Positions 41,562 to 52,553 of a DNA stretch of 64,000 nt are shown here, in pieces. Made by a program: the position numbers and the translations under genes. Source of the stretch: Corynebacterium maris DSM 45190 (lineage in GTDB: Bacteria; Actinomycetota; Actinomycetes; Mycobacteriales; Mycobacteriaceae); contig NC_021915.1 of assembly GCF_000442645.1 (NCBI RefSeq), forward strand, positions 682,001 through 746,000, written 5' to 3'. The first letter of the stretch is position 1; every line of letters starts with the position of its first letter. The notes beneath the pieces are model-generated. The model had not been told where the DNA came from. It ran no database searches and worked only from the letters and a program-made list of their open reading frames with translations.

Positions 41562-41597
41562 GCGTTACTGGTGTTACTGATGTGACTGATGTGAAAG
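41562..41597. repeat. Four tandem 9-bp repeats upstream of the WhiB gene
   Basis: GCGTTACTG, GTGTTACTG, ATGTGACTG and ATGTGAAAG in direct succession. Another GTGTTAC occurs near 41623. The array is 132-167 bp upstream of the WhiB start and could be a multi-site regulator target. Confidence 0.45.
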
Positions 41598-41728
41598 CAG
41601 CGCTGGGAAATGCCTGAATTCTGTCAGTGTTACCGCTTTTTCGGTTGACGGTATTTAGTGTTTCCCGGTTTAATCACATTGGTATCAGTTAGTGACAAAC
41701 AACCGCGGAATACGGGGAAGGGGACGGC

Positions 41729-42022
41729 GTGGACGGTAGGATAGACGGCGTTACTTCCCGTGGCGGGGCTGCGGCGGCGCTGGACGACCTGTTCGGCGCC
41801 GTCGAGCAAGAGTGGCAGGATCAGGCGCTGTGCGCCCAGACGGACCCAGAGGCGTTCTTCCCTGAAAAGGGCGGTTCCACCCGGGAGGCGAAACGCATCT
41901 GTCAGGCGTGTCCCGTCCGCGATGACTGCCTGGAATATGCGCTGGAACACGACGAAAGGTTCGGCATTTGGGGAGGGCTCTCCGACCGGGAGCGCCGCCG
42001 CCTCAAGCGACAGATCGGCTGA
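41729..42022 (+). CDS. whcD: WhiB family Fe-S transcriptional regulator
   Basis: 97 residues. Four conserved Cys (ALCAQ and RICQACPVRDDC) ligate a [4Fe-4S] cluster. The GIWGG turn and the basic tail ERRRLKRQIG are diagnostic. Position downstream of wbbL and the nucleotidyltransferase matches WhiB2/WhcD, which in actinobacteria controls division and septation genes. GTG 41729 with GGGG upstream. The long 257-bp upstream region contains the 9-bp repeat array. Confidence 0.92.
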   Translation: MDGRIDGVTSRGGAAAALDDLFGAVEQEWQDQALCAQTDPEAFFPEKGGSTREAKRICQACPVRDDCLEYALEHDERFGIWGGLSDRERRRLKRQIG

Positions 42023-42107
42023 GGTCCGAGCTGGACGCCCACCCGTCAGGCCTGTTCACCCATAGCGGGAGAACGGGTCTTTACGCCTTTCGGATCCCGG
42101 CCTTGCC

Positions 42108-42563
42108 CTACATGTCGAAACGCGGATCAATCTCCCGCGGATCCAGGTTCAGGTAATTCGCCACCAGTGCCGTGAGCACCGCCACCAGTAGGTCCTGGCG
42201 TGTGTGCGCATCCTCGGACCGCGCCTCGATGGGCATGCGGAACAACACGATCCGCGCCCGCGTCGGCCTCCCGGCGGAATCCACGCCCGCGTTGATCACA
42301 CGACCCAGTGGCACCGGACCGTCCGCCACGATGTCGTCCGGCAGCACCGTCATGTCCGCGCGCAGGCGCATGCGCGGGATCGTGTCGACCGCGACGTCGA
42401 GCCCCGCCAACTCATCGGGGTAGGTGTTCTGCAGCGGGGCGTAGGCCTCCAGGACCGCCATGTCGAAGGACTCGCTGCGCGTGCGGTGCCGCGGCGTGTC
42501 CACTGGCAGCAACGGGCCACGCAGTCCACGTCCGTGGCGGTTGCGGAAAGATTGGGTGTGCAC
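42108..42563 (-). CDS. Metallopeptidase-family (zincin-like) protein lacking HExxH
   Basis: 151 residues: HTQSFRNRHGRGLRGPLLP, ESFDMAVLEAYAPL, VAVDTIPRMR, DDIVADGPVPLGRVI, RARIVLFRMPIE and LVAVLTALVANYLNLDP. The actinobacterial family is usually annotated as a metallopeptidase (PF06262-like), but the zinc motif HExxH expected near the C-terminus reads DLLVA here. It is probably catalytically dead or misnamed. GTG 42563 lies 7 nt after TAGGGT, a leaderless arrangement. Confidence 0.8.
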   Translation of the reverse strand: MHTQSFRNRHGRGLRGPLLPVDTPRHRTRSESFDMAVLEAYAPLQNTYPDELAGLDVAVDTIPRMRLRADMTVLPDDIVADGPVPLGRVINAGVDSAGRPTRARIVLFRMPIEARSEDAHTRQDLLVAVLTALVANYLNLDPREIDPRFDM

Positions 42564-42570
42564 GTCTCTC

Positions 42571-42576
42571 ACCCTA
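42571..42576 (-). promoter_or_regulatory. -10 box for leaderless gene at 42563
   Basis: TAGGGT on the minus strand, 7 nt (GAGAGAC), then GTG 42563. Confidence 0.45.
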
Positions 42577-42649
42577 GGCGGGCGCGGCCAGAAGATGGGT
42601 CGGGACACTCCGGTTCGGGACAGGGGTAGGCAAATCTCAACCAAGGGTT

Positions 42650-42655
42650 TAGACT
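42650..42655 (+). promoter_or_regulatory. -10 box for leaderless DUF3499 gene
   Basis: TAGACT, 8 nt, then GTG 42664, with no Shine-Dalgarno. Confidence 0.45.
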
Positions 42656-42663
42656 TAGCCGCT

Positions 42664-43092
42664 GTGAGTAAGTTTCGTCGTTGTTCGCGCCCCGGTTGCG
42701 GCAAGCCCGCAGTAGCCACGTTGACCTATGCCTACGCAGAGTCGACCGCCGTCGTCGGTCCGCTCGCGGTCGACGCCGAACCCCACAGCTGGGACCTGTG
42801 CTCCCGCCACGCCGACAACATCACCGCCCCGCTGGGCTGGGAGATGCTGCGCGTCCATGAGATCGAGATCGAAGACGACGAGGATCTGACGGCCTTGGCT
42901 GAGGCCGTCCGCGAAGCCGGCCGCGTGACCACCGGCCTGGTCGACGAGAAGTCCGACTACAGCGACGACCCCACCGACCCGGGCACCTCCGCCCACCCGG
43001 TCCTGCGCACCAAGCGCATCGCGGCCGACAACCAGCGCCGCCGCGCGCACCTGCGGGTCGTCCCGGACCCGGAGGCCGACAGCGAGGACTGA
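42664..43092 (+). CDS. DUF3499 family protein, putative zinc ribbon
   Basis: 142 residues, conserved in actinobacteria beside the phosphomannomutase. The N-terminus RRCSRPGCGKPAVATL and WDLCSRHADNIT give a CxxxxC...CxxH set suitable for zinc. The middle is TAPLGWEMLRVHE, the rest acidic then basic. Function unknown. The open frame extends upstream to 42460 but overlaps the divergent gene and is not used. Confidence 0.82.
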   Translation: MSKFRRCSRPGCGKPAVATLTYAYAESTAVVGPLAVDAEPHSWDLCSRHADNITAPLGWEMLRVHEIEIEDDEDLTALAEAVREAGRVTTGLVDEKSDYSDDPTDPGTSAHPVLRTKRIAADNQRRRAHLRVVPDPEADSED

Positions 43093-43160
43093 CCGGGGCT
43101 CTCGCTAGAATCATGCGGACACTTGTTACTCCTTTTGATTGAAGTAAAGGCGGCGCCCGC

Positions 43161-44531
43161 ATGCGTTCCCGTGAATCCGTATCCGCTGTGATCAAGGCCT
43201 ATGACGTCCGCGGCGTCGTGGGCGAGAACATCGACGCCGACTTCGTGCGCGAGGTCGGCGGCTCTTTCGCGCGGCTGCTGCGTCAGGAAGGGGAGACGAC
43301 CGTGGCCGTCGGCTACGACATGCGCCCCTCCTCCCCGGAGCTGGCCGACGCCTTCGCCGCCGGAGTCACCGCCGAAGGCCTCGACGTGACCCTGCTCGGG
43401 CTGACCTCCACCGACGAGCTCTACTACGCCTCCGGTGTGCTGGACTGCGCCGGCGCGATGTTCACCGCCTCCCACAACCCGGCCCAGTACAACGGCATCA
43501 AGCTGTGCCGCTCCGGGGCCCGGCCCGTCAGCCAGGACACCGGCCTGGCGCGCGTCGTCGACGACCTCGTCGAGGGCGTCGCGTCCACCTACGACGGCGA
43601 ACCCGGCGCCGTCACCGCCCGCGACGTGCTCGCCGACTACGGCGCCCACTTGCGTGGCCTGGTCGACCTGACGCAGATCCGCCCCCTGGTGGTGGCCGTC
43701 GACGCCGCCAACGGCATGGGCGGACACACCGTCCCCGAGGTCTTCGCCGGCCTGCCGCTGGACGTGCGCCCCCTCTACTTCGAACTCGACGGCACTTTCC
43801 CCAACCACGAGGCCAACCCGCTCGACCCGAAGAACCTCGTCGACCTGCAGCGCTTCGTCCTCGACGAGGGCGCCGACGTCGGCCTGGCCTTCGACGGCGA
43901 CGCCGACCGGTGCTTCGTCATCGACGAGAAGGGCCAGCCGGTCTCCCCGTCGGCGATCACCGCCCTGGTCGCGGAGCGCCACCTGGCCGAGTACCCGGGC
44001 GCGACGATCATCCACAACCTCATCACCTCCAAGGCCGTGCCCGAGCTGGTCGAGGCCCACGGCGGCACGGCCGTGCGCACCCGCGTGGGGCACTCCTTCA
44101 TCAAGGCCACCATGGCGGAGACCGGGGCGGTGTTCGGCGGGGAACACTCCGCGCACTACTACTTCCGCGAGTTCTTCAACGCGGACTCCGGCATCCTCGC
44201 CGCCCTGCACGTGCTGGCGGCCCTCGGCGCCCAGGAAGGCCCGCTGAGCGCGCTCATGGGCGAATACGACCGCTACGAGGCCTCGGGCGAGATCAACTCC
44301 ACCGTCGCCGACCAGGACGCCGCCACCCAAGCCGTGCTGGACGCCTTCGCCGACCGCATCGCCTCGGTCGACCGCCTCGACGGCGTCACCGTCGAGCTCA
44401 CCGGCACGAAGGCGTGGTTCAACGTGCGCGCCTCCAACACCGAACCGCTGCTGCGTCTCAACGTCGAAGCACCCACGACGGAAGAGGTCGACGGGCTGGT
44501 GGCGGAGATCTTAGGCGTCATCCGGGCCTGA
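43161..44531 (+). CDS. manB: Phosphomannomutase/phosphoglucomutase
   Basis: 456 residues. Alpha-D-phosphohexomutase motifs: KAYDVRGVVG, catalytic Ser loop FTASHNPAQYNGIK, Mg loop DGDADRCF, sugar loop GGEHSAHYYF and phosphate loop RASNTEPLLRLN. It interconverts mannose-6-phosphate and mannose-1-phosphate, linking manA with the nucleotidyltransferase at 40392. ATG 43161 with AAAGG at 9 nt. Confidence 0.93.
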   Translation: MRSRESVSAVIKAYDVRGVVGENIDADFVREVGGSFARLLRQEGETTVAVGYDMRPSSPELADAFAAGVTAEGLDVTLLGLTSTDELYYASGVLDCAGAMFTASHNPAQYNGIKLCRSGARPVSQDTGLARVVDDLVEGVASTYDGEPGAVTARDVLADYGAHLRGLVDLTQIRPLVVAVDAANGMGGHTVPEVFAGLPLDVRPLYFELDGTFPNHEANPLDPKNLVDLQRFVLDEGADVGLAFDGDADRCFVIDEKGQPVSPSAITALVAERHLAEYPGATIIHNLITSKAVPELVEAHGGTAVRTRVGHSFIKATMAETGAVFGGEHSAHYYFREFFNADSGILAALHVLAALGAQEGPLSALMGEYDRYEASGEINSTVADQDAATQAVLDAFADRIASVDRLDGVTVELTGTKAWFNVRASNTEPLLRLNVEAPTTEEVDGLVAEILGVIRA

Positions 44532-44549
44532 CGACGCTATTCTGGTGCC

Positions 44550-45530
44550 ATGAACGACTACTACGACGGCTCCCGCTACGACCCCGAAACCGTCCGTTTC
44601 TTCGACGTCGCGCACGAAGGCGCCCAAGTGCGGGCCGTCAGCGGCGTGGTGGACCGGCTGGCCGAGCTGCGGGGCCGCCAACCCCGCAGCATCGTCGTCG
44701 TCGCCACGGACCACATCGCGTTGGCCTCGGCGCGCTTCGCCGCCGCCACCCGGGCGCCGCTGCGGATGCCGCTGGTGGTCTGTGACCGCATGCCCGGCTA
44801 CATCGGCCCGCTCGACGTCGTGCTGGCGGTGGGGGACAGGGCCGATGACCCGATCACCGCGCAGGCGCTGATCACCGCCGCCAACCGCGGCGCCACCACC
44901 ATCTTCGTCGGCCCGCCCAGTGGGCCGATCCTCGAGGACTTGCCCGATGACTGCCTGGTCGTCCCCGCCCTGCCCACCGCCGCCGGCGCCTCCCCGGCGC
45001 GCAGCATCACCGCGGTGTGCACGTTGCTCGACGCGTTGGAGGAGGACCCCCGCCTGATCGCCGAGCGGTTGACCAAGCTCGCCGAAGACATCGACGACGA
45101 AGCCGCCCAGCTGTCTCCCGAGCGCGGGGAAGTGGTCAACCTCGGCCGTCAGCTGCACGCCTGGGCGGACGGGGCGCGCGTGGTGCACACCGGCGTCGAC
45201 CGCGGCTGGACGGCCGTGGCGGAACTCGTCTCCGCCCTGTGGTCCAGCCGCGGGCTGGCTTCCGGCTGGACCACGCCGGAGGAGCTGCCGGTCGCCCTGC
45301 GGGACGTGCCCGCGCAGTCCGACATTTTCCACGATCCATTCCTGGACGGGCCCTTTGCAGTGTTACCGTTGAAGGTCATCGTGTGGGGAGCTGAGACCAC
45401 TGATCTGGCGAACGCCACCGCCGTCGCGGCCCCGGCCTCCGGCCTCGGGCGCCTGGGACAGGTGCACCGCCTGATCACCCGGGGATTCGCCGTCACCACC
45501 TACAACGGGTCCGAAGATGACGCCCTCTAG
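44550..45530 (+). CDS. SIS-domain-like protein between manB and manA (TobH-like)
   Basis: 326 residues. It resembles the phosphosugar isomerase/SIS fold: SIVVVATDHIALASARFAA, VLAVGDRADDPITAQALITAANRGATT in parts, and PLKVIVWGAE near the end. The same location between phosphomannomutase and manA is kept in mycobacteria and corynebacteria. Catalytic residues of known isomerases are not evident and the function is unassigned. TATTCT 6 nt before ATG 44550 may give an internal leaderless promoter. Confidence 0.75.
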   Translation: MNDYYDGSRYDPETVRFFDVAHEGAQVRAVSGVVDRLAELRGRQPRSIVVVATDHIALASARFAAATRAPLRMPLVVCDRMPGYIGPLDVVLAVGDRADDPITAQALITAANRGATTIFVGPPSGPILEDLPDDCLVVPALPTAAGASPARSITAVCTLLDALEEDPRLIAERLTKLAEDIDDEAAQLSPERGEVVNLGRQLHAWADGARVVHTGVDRGWTAVAELVSALWSSRGLASGWTTPEELPVALRDVPAQSDIFHDPFLDGPFAVLPLKVIVWGAETTDLANATAVAAPASGLGRLGQVHRLITRGFAVTTYNGSEDDAL

Positions 45531-45579
45531 ACGCGCGTGCGTGTCAGGCGTCTGCCGGCCCAGGACTAGAAAGAGATAG

Positions 45580-46743
45580 ATGGAGCAGCTGACCGGGACC
45601 ACCCGTCACTACCCGTGGGGTTCGCGCACCCTGCTCGCCGACCTCCGTGGCACGGAGTCGCCCTCTCGGCGGCCCGAGGCGGAAATTTGGTTCGGCGCGC
45701 ACCCGGCCGCGCCGTCGCACCTGGGCGAGCGCAGCCTGATCGAGGTCATCGCCGACGACCCCGTCGCGGCGCTCGGTGAGCGGGTGGCCGAGAAATTCAA
45801 CGGCGAGCTGCCGTTTTTGGTGAAATTGCTCGCCGCCGACGAACCGCTGAGCCTGCAGGCGCACCCCTCCGCGGAGCAGGCCCGGGAGGGGTACGAGCGG
45901 GAGAACGCCGACGGCATCGACCTGCACGCCGGGCACCGCAACTACAAGGACCCCTTCCACAAGCCGGAGATCATCGTCGCGTTGACGGATTTCGCGGCGC
46001 TGGCGGGGTTTCGCCCGTTGGCGCGCACCCGCGAGCTTTTCGACGTCCTGGCGTGCCAGGAATTGCGCCGGTACACGGACATGCTCTCCGACGACCCGGC
46101 GGAAGAGGCGGGGGATCTGCGTGCGCTGTTCACCACCTGGATCTCCATCCCGTCGAAGGCACGCCGCGAACTGACGGACGCCGTCGTCGCCTGCGCCCGG
46201 GCGCACCTGGACCGGGAGGACTGGATCGGCGAGGCGTTGAGCTGCGTCGTCCTGCTCGAGGAGCAGCACCCCGGCGACATCGGCGTGCTCAGCGCGCTGC
46301 TGCTCAACTGCATCAAGCTCGCCCCCGGGGAGGCCGTGCACCTGGATGCGGGACAACTGCACGCCTACCTCTACGGCATGGGCGTGGAGGTCATGGCGAA
46401 CTCGGACAACGTGCTCCGCGGCGGCCTGACCTCCAAGTACGTCGATGTGCCGGAGCTGGTGCGGGTGCTGGACTTCGAATCTTTGGCGGATCCCCGGGCG
46501 CCGGAATCCGACGGGGAGTTTCCGTTGCCGATCGAGGAGTTCACTCTAGCCCGCCACGAGGTGGGCGCCGACGGCCTGATCTTCGAGCACGACGGGCCGG
46601 CGATCGTGCTGTGCACCGCCGGCGTCGTGCAGTGCGGGGACGTGGAGTTGGCCCCGGGGCAGGCGGCTTGGGTGCCGGCGAATGATCCGGCCGCGGAGTT
46701 TGTCTCCTCCGACGGCGCAGAGCTGTTCATCGCCCGCGCCTGA
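45580..46743 (+). CDS. manA: Mannose-6-phosphate isomerase, class I
   Basis: 387 residues. Starts GTTRHYPWGSRTLLADL; zinc motifs LQAHPS and HKPEIIVAL; LDAGQLHAYLYGMGVEVMANSDNVLRGGLT (in sections) with the conserved Arg; C-terminal cupin VLCTAGVVQCG. It makes mannose-6-phosphate from fructose-6-phosphate, the entry into the mannan branch encoded around it. GAAAGAG precedes ATG 45580. Confidence 0.93.
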   Translation: MEQLTGTTRHYPWGSRTLLADLRGTESPSRRPEAEIWFGAHPAAPSHLGERSLIEVIADDPVAALGERVAEKFNGELPFLVKLLAADEPLSLQAHPSAEQAREGYERENADGIDLHAGHRNYKDPFHKPEIIVALTDFAALAGFRPLARTRELFDVLACQELRRYTDMLSDDPAEEAGDLRALFTTWISIPSKARRELTDAVVACARAHLDREDWIGEALSCVVLLEEQHPGDIGVLSALLLNCIKLAPGEAVHLDAGQLHAYLYGMGVEVMANSDNVLRGGLTSKYVDVPELVRVLDFESLADPRAPESDGEFPLPIEEFTLARHEVGADGLIFEHDGPAIVLCTAGVVQCGDVELAPGQAAWVPANDPAAEFVSSDGAELFIARA

Positions 46744-46752
46744 CCGCGCCGC

Positions 46753-47562
46753 TTAGCCGCGGAGCCAGGACAGCGCCCGCTCCCAGGGGGTCGGCCGTGC
46801 CCCGGAGCCTTGCTCGTCGACTGGGGCCGGGGCGGGTTCTTCCGTCTGTGCGGCGTCCTCTGCTGTCACGGCGGGCTGCTGGGCAGGGGCGGCGGGTTCT
46901 TCTTCCGGAACGGTCGCAGTGGGCTCCGGCTCCTCCTGCGGGGGCAGGGACGGCGTGGCCTCGTCTTCGGGCTGTTCCGGGGCACTCGGCTGCGGGGTCG
47001 CCTCCGACGTCGGGCTTTCGGTCTCCGGCGTCGTCTCCGCCTCTGGGGTGGCCTCGGAGTCGGGCACGGTGGGCTGCTCCGGGAGGGAAGGGGCGGTTTC
47101 CGGCTCGAGGGGGACGTCGGTGGGGATCGGTTCCACGGGCGCCGGTTCTGCGCTCGGTTCACTGCGGAAGGTTCCGGCGTCGGAACCGCCGGCGGGTTCG
47201 TCGTCGTATCTGGGCGAGAGCGGCACGACGTTGTCGGGCCGGTAGGTCGTCGTCGGCGCCGAATGCTCGGGGGCGGACGACAGCACGGCGTTGGGGGCGA
47301 GGAACGGATCATCGCGCACGCTCGGTGAGGCTTCCTCGATGACGTCGTCGGCGGGGCCGATTTCCGGGGCGTCGTCCACATTCTCCCCGGTAGAAGACTC
47401 GTCTGCGGCCCGTGTGGTGGAGAGCGTGGAAGTCGTGGCAATATCGGTGGTGGCGGGAGCAGTAGGGCTGCTCACTTGCCACACACCGAGCCCGACGCCA
47501 CCCGCGAGCAGGACTCCGGTGACGACGAAGACCGTCACGTTGCGTTTTTCTGACTTACCCAT
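46753..47562 (-). CDS. Single-pass membrane protein with Pro/Glu/Thr-rich external region
   Basis: 269 residues. A basic cytoplasmic N-terminus (GKSEKRN) and one membrane helix (VTVFVVTGVLLAGGVGLGVW) are followed by about 230 low-complexity residues rich in Thr, Glu, Pro and Ala. The last residues TPWERALSWLRG form a short amphipathic helix. AGGA is 8 nt before ATG 47562. It could span the wall; no enzymatic motif is visible. Confidence 0.65.
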   Translation of the reverse strand: MGKSEKRNVTVFVVTGVLLAGGVGLGVWQVSSPTAPATTDIATTSTLSTTRAADESSTGENVDDAPEIGPADDVIEEASPSVRDDPFLAPNAVLSSAPEHSAPTTTYRPDNVVPLSPRYDDEPAGGSDAGTFRSEPSAEPAPVEPIPTDVPLEPETAPSLPEQPTVPDSEATPEAETTPETESPTSEATPQPSAPEQPEDEATPSLPPQEEPEPTATVPEEEPAAPAQQPAVTAEDAAQTEEPAPAPVDEQGSGARPTPWERALSWLRG

Positions 47563-47681
47563 CCACTGCTTCCTGGCGAACACGATGCGGTCACATCTCG
47601 GTAACAAAGTTATCAGAATTTAACCATAGTCCGTTGCTTAATGCACCGGGCGTCACAACCTGTTCAGGTAAGGAGAACATG

Positions 47682-48038
47682 ATGAGTGCTTGGGATCAGG
47701 AGATTTTCACTGAGGAGGTCAACGAGGAATTCCTCGATGAGCTGGTGGAACTCGATGACGAGGAGATCATCGAAGCGATCCAGGACGCCTGCCTGCTGGC
47801 CCTGCGGCAGGCGGGGAGCATTTCCGAGGACGAGCGCCGCAACGGGCTCGCCGCGGCCACCATCGCCGCCATTTGGGCGGGGGCGCCGTTCACCGCGGGG
47901 CAGGTCGCGTCGGACTACCCCTACATCCGCGAACTGATCGGCTCCGGCAGCGAGGAATTGAGCGAAGCGGCCGCCGAATTGCTCGAATCCGAGGAGACCG
48001 ACGCGGATCTCGACCAGTTCATCGAGGCGCTCGCCTAA
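47682..48038 (+). CDS. DUF4259-like acidic protein
   Basis: 118 residues. MSAWDQEIFTEEVNEEFLDEL matches the start of DUF4259 proteins (a W-x(2)-xIF...N..FLD pattern), continuing helical with LAAATIAAIWAGAPF. Very acidic. ATG 47682 is favoured over 47679 by AGGAG spacing. Function unknown. Confidence 0.65.
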   Translation: MSAWDQEIFTEEVNEEFLDELVELDDEEIIEAIQDACLLALRQAGSISEDERRNGLAAATIAAIWAGAPFTAGQVASDYPYIRELIGSGSEELSEAAAELLESEETDADLDQFIEALA

Positions 48039-48085
48039 CCGCCGTTTCGCGGCAGGCCGGGAGGCCCCCGACCGGGGGTTGGCGC

Positions 48086-48110
48086 TACAGTGGTTGATCG
48101 AACCATCAAC
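48086..48110 (+). promoter_or_regulatory. ahcY promoter -10 with downstream inverted repeat
   Basis: TACAGT (48086-48091) followed immediately by GTTGAT-N6-ATCAAC (48093-48110), a perfect 6-6-6 palindrome at about +2 to +20. It is well placed for a repressor. The McbR motif TAGAC-N6-GTCTA that controls sulfur genes in C. glutamicum is not seen. Confidence 0.45.
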
Positions 48111-48144
48111 AACTGTTTGACGCGTACTTAGGAGTTTTCCCGTA

Positions 48145-49583
<1,439 letters not shown>

Positions 49584-49584
<1 letters not shown>

Positions 49585-50180
49585 TGATCATCGCGGTCGA
49601 AGGAATCGACGGCGCCGGAAAGAACACGCTGGTCACCGCTTTACGTGAGCGGATCGACGTCGACGTGTTGGCCTTCCCGCGCTACGAGGTCTCCATCCAC
49701 GCCCAGCTCGCCCGACAGGCGCTGCACGGGCAGATGGGGGACCTAACGGAGTCCGCCTACGCCATGGCCACGCTGTTCGCGCTGGACAGGCACGGCAGCC
49801 TGGACACGCTCGCGGAGTACGTCGACTCCGACCGGGTGATACTGCTCGACCGCTACGTCGCCTCCAACGCCGCCTATTCCCTGGCGCGCACCGGGGACGA
49901 GGCGGTGGTGGACTGGGTCGCCGAGCTCGAGTTCGGGCGTCTCGGCCTGCCCCGCCCGGACCTGCAGGTGCTGCTGGACACGCCCCCGGCGATCGCCTCC
50001 GAACGCGCGATCAACCGCGCGGCGGAGCACGCCGACCGGGAACGCGACGCCTACGAGCGCGACGGCGGGCTGCAACGGCGCACCTGGGAGGCGTATCTCC
50101 AGCTCGCAAACCGGCGGTGGGGCAGTGAATGGGTGATAACCTCAGAGGCTGAGGATATTATCCGTTTCATCACTTCTTAA
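49584..50180 (+). CDS. tmk: Thymidylate kinase
   Basis: 198 residues. P-loop EGIDGAGKNT, the DR(Y/H) motif LLDRYVASNAAYS, and the lid region ERAINRAAEHADRERDAYER. It phosphorylates dTMP to dTDP. ATG 49584 overlaps the ahcY stop (TGATGA). The P-loop reads GAGKNT rather than the common GKST/GKTT, as in related corynebacterial and mycobacterial enzymes. Confidence 0.92.
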
Positions 50181-50209
50181 CTGGCTCTTACCTGGGAGGC
50201 CCGGCTTTT

Positions 50210-50902
<693 letters not shown>

Positions 50903-50945
50903 TTAGGTTTCCGCCATCGACAAGATTCGCCGGATACGAGATTCC

Positions 50946-52553
50946 GTGGCGGAGGCCTGGCGCACGTCGCTCCAGGTCCGCGTCATCGGCTCGATCTTCA
51001 TCGCTTCCGCGGTGGTCATGCTCATTCTGGGCTTCGCGTTGGCGACCGTGGTCACGTCGCGTCTGACCGACGCCAAGATCGACCTGGCCAACACAGAGAT
51101 CGACCGGGCCCGTGGCGCGGTGGAGCAGCAGATCGACGCCACCGGCTCGTCGAGCTCCCTGCAGTCGCGCATGAATTCCGCCCACGCGGCGCTGACGCAG
51201 CTGTCGTATCAATCCCCCGCGGAGGCGAGCGTCTACGAACCCGTGCTGGTGACGGGCAACGCGGACGGCTCCGTCACGACCTCGCCCGAGGGGTACCGCG
51301 TGCCGGAGAGCTTGCGCCGCTTCACGGCGGAAGGCCAGATCGCCTACCAGTTCACGGAGACGGAACGTGCCGACGGTACGTCGTACAACGCGCTGATCAT
51401 CGGCACGCCCACCGAGACCGACATCCCGGGCCTGCAGCTGTACCTGGTGTTTTCCATGGAGTCCGAGGAAACCACCCTGGCGATGATGCGCGGCATGCTC
51501 GTCACCGCAAGCGTGGTGGTCGTCGTCCTGCTGGTGGCCATCGCCTGGCTGGCCACCCAGCAGGTCACCGCGCCGGTACGCTCGGCCTCCCGCATCGCCC
51601 AACGCCTCGCCGCCGGCCACCTGCGTGAGCGCATGGCCGTGGAGGGCGAAGACGAGATGGCGCGGTTGGCGATCAGTTTCAACGACATGGCAGAGAAACT
51701 GTCGAACCAGATCACCCAGCTCGAAGAGTACGGCGACCTGCAACGTCAGTTCACCTCGGACGTCTCGCACGAGTTGCGCACCCCGTTGACCACCGTGCGG
51801 ATGGCGGCCGACATGATCGCCGCGGACGCCGACGACTTCGAGGTGCACACCCAGCGCGCCACCCAGTTGATGATGCGTGAACTGGACCGCTTCGAGGCCC
51901 TGTTGACGGAGCTGCTGGAGATTTCCCGGCACGACGCCGGCGTCGCGGATCTGTCGGCCACGCGCCTGGACGTCCAAGCGTGCGTGGCGTCGGCCTGGGA
52001 CGCGACGAAGCACCTGGCCGCCGAACTCGACGTCGAGGTCATTTTCACCCAGCCGGACGAACAGGTGTGGGCGACCGGGGATTCGCGCCGCATCGAACGC
52101 ATCATGCGCAACCTGATCGCCAACGCCATCGACCACAGTGAAGGCAACCCGGTGGAGGTGACGTTGGCGGCCAACGAGCACGCGGTGGCGATCACGGTCA
52201 CCGACGGGGGCGTCGGACTGAAGCCGGGGCAAGAAGAGCTGATCTTCAACCGCTTCTGGCGTGCCGACGCCTCCCGGAAACGCCATTCCGGCGGCACTGG
52301 CCTGGGCCTGGCGATCGCCCGGGAAGACGCTGTGTTGCACGGCGGACGCCTCGACGCGGCGGGTAACTTCGGGGTAGGTTCCCAGTTCCGTTTCGTGTTC
52401 CCGCGGGAACAGGACGCCGGCCCCTTCGACGTGGCTCAGTCGCCCCTGCCCCTGGCGGCCCCGGGCGCGGAGGACGGCGACGAAGACGATGACCTTATTC
52501 TCGAGGCGGCGCCGGGGCGGGCGCAGCCGGATGAACCGGAGGCACGGCAATGA
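50946..52553 (+). CDS. mtrB: Sensor histidine kinase MtrB
   Basis: 535 residues. TM1 about 12-37, a sensor domain of about 140 residues, TM2 about 182-203, HAMP, H-box SDVSHELRTPLTTVRM with phospho-H275, and N/G/F boxes (NLIANAIDHSEGN, DGGVGLKPG, GGTGLGLAIA). An acidic C-terminal tail follows. GTG 50946 is the first good start in frame; coding-like sequence begins slightly upstream, so the true start might be earlier. It overlaps lpqB by 4 bp. Confidence 0.93.
   Translation: MAEAWRTSLQVRVIGSIFIASAVVMLILGFALATVVTSRLTDAKIDLANTEIDRARGAVEQQIDATGSSSSLQSRMNSAHAALTQLSYQSPAEASVYEPVLVTGNADGSVTTSPEGYRVPESLRRFTAEGQIAYQFTETERADGTSYNALIIGTPTETDIPGLQLYLVFSMESEETTLAMMRGMLVTASVVVVVLLVAIAWLATQQVTAPVRSASRIAQRLAAGHLRERMAVEGEDEMARLAISFNDMAEKLSNQITQLEEYGDLQRQFTSDVSHELRTPLTTVRMAADMIAADADDFEVHTQRATQLMMRELDRFEALLTELLEISRHDAGVADLSATRLDVQACVASAWDATKHLAAELDVEVIFTQPDEQVWATGDSRRIERIMRNLIANAIDHSEGNPVEVTLAANEHAVAITVTDGGVGLKPGQEELIFNRFWRADASRKRHSGGTGLGLAIAREDAVLHGGRLDAAGNFGVGSQFRFVFPREQDAGPFDVAQSPLPLAAPGAEDGDEDDDLILEAAPGRAQPDEPEARQ

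Noticed and set aside
48039..48144. McbR operator (TAGAC-N6-GTCTA) before ahcY
   Set aside because: Not present on either strand.
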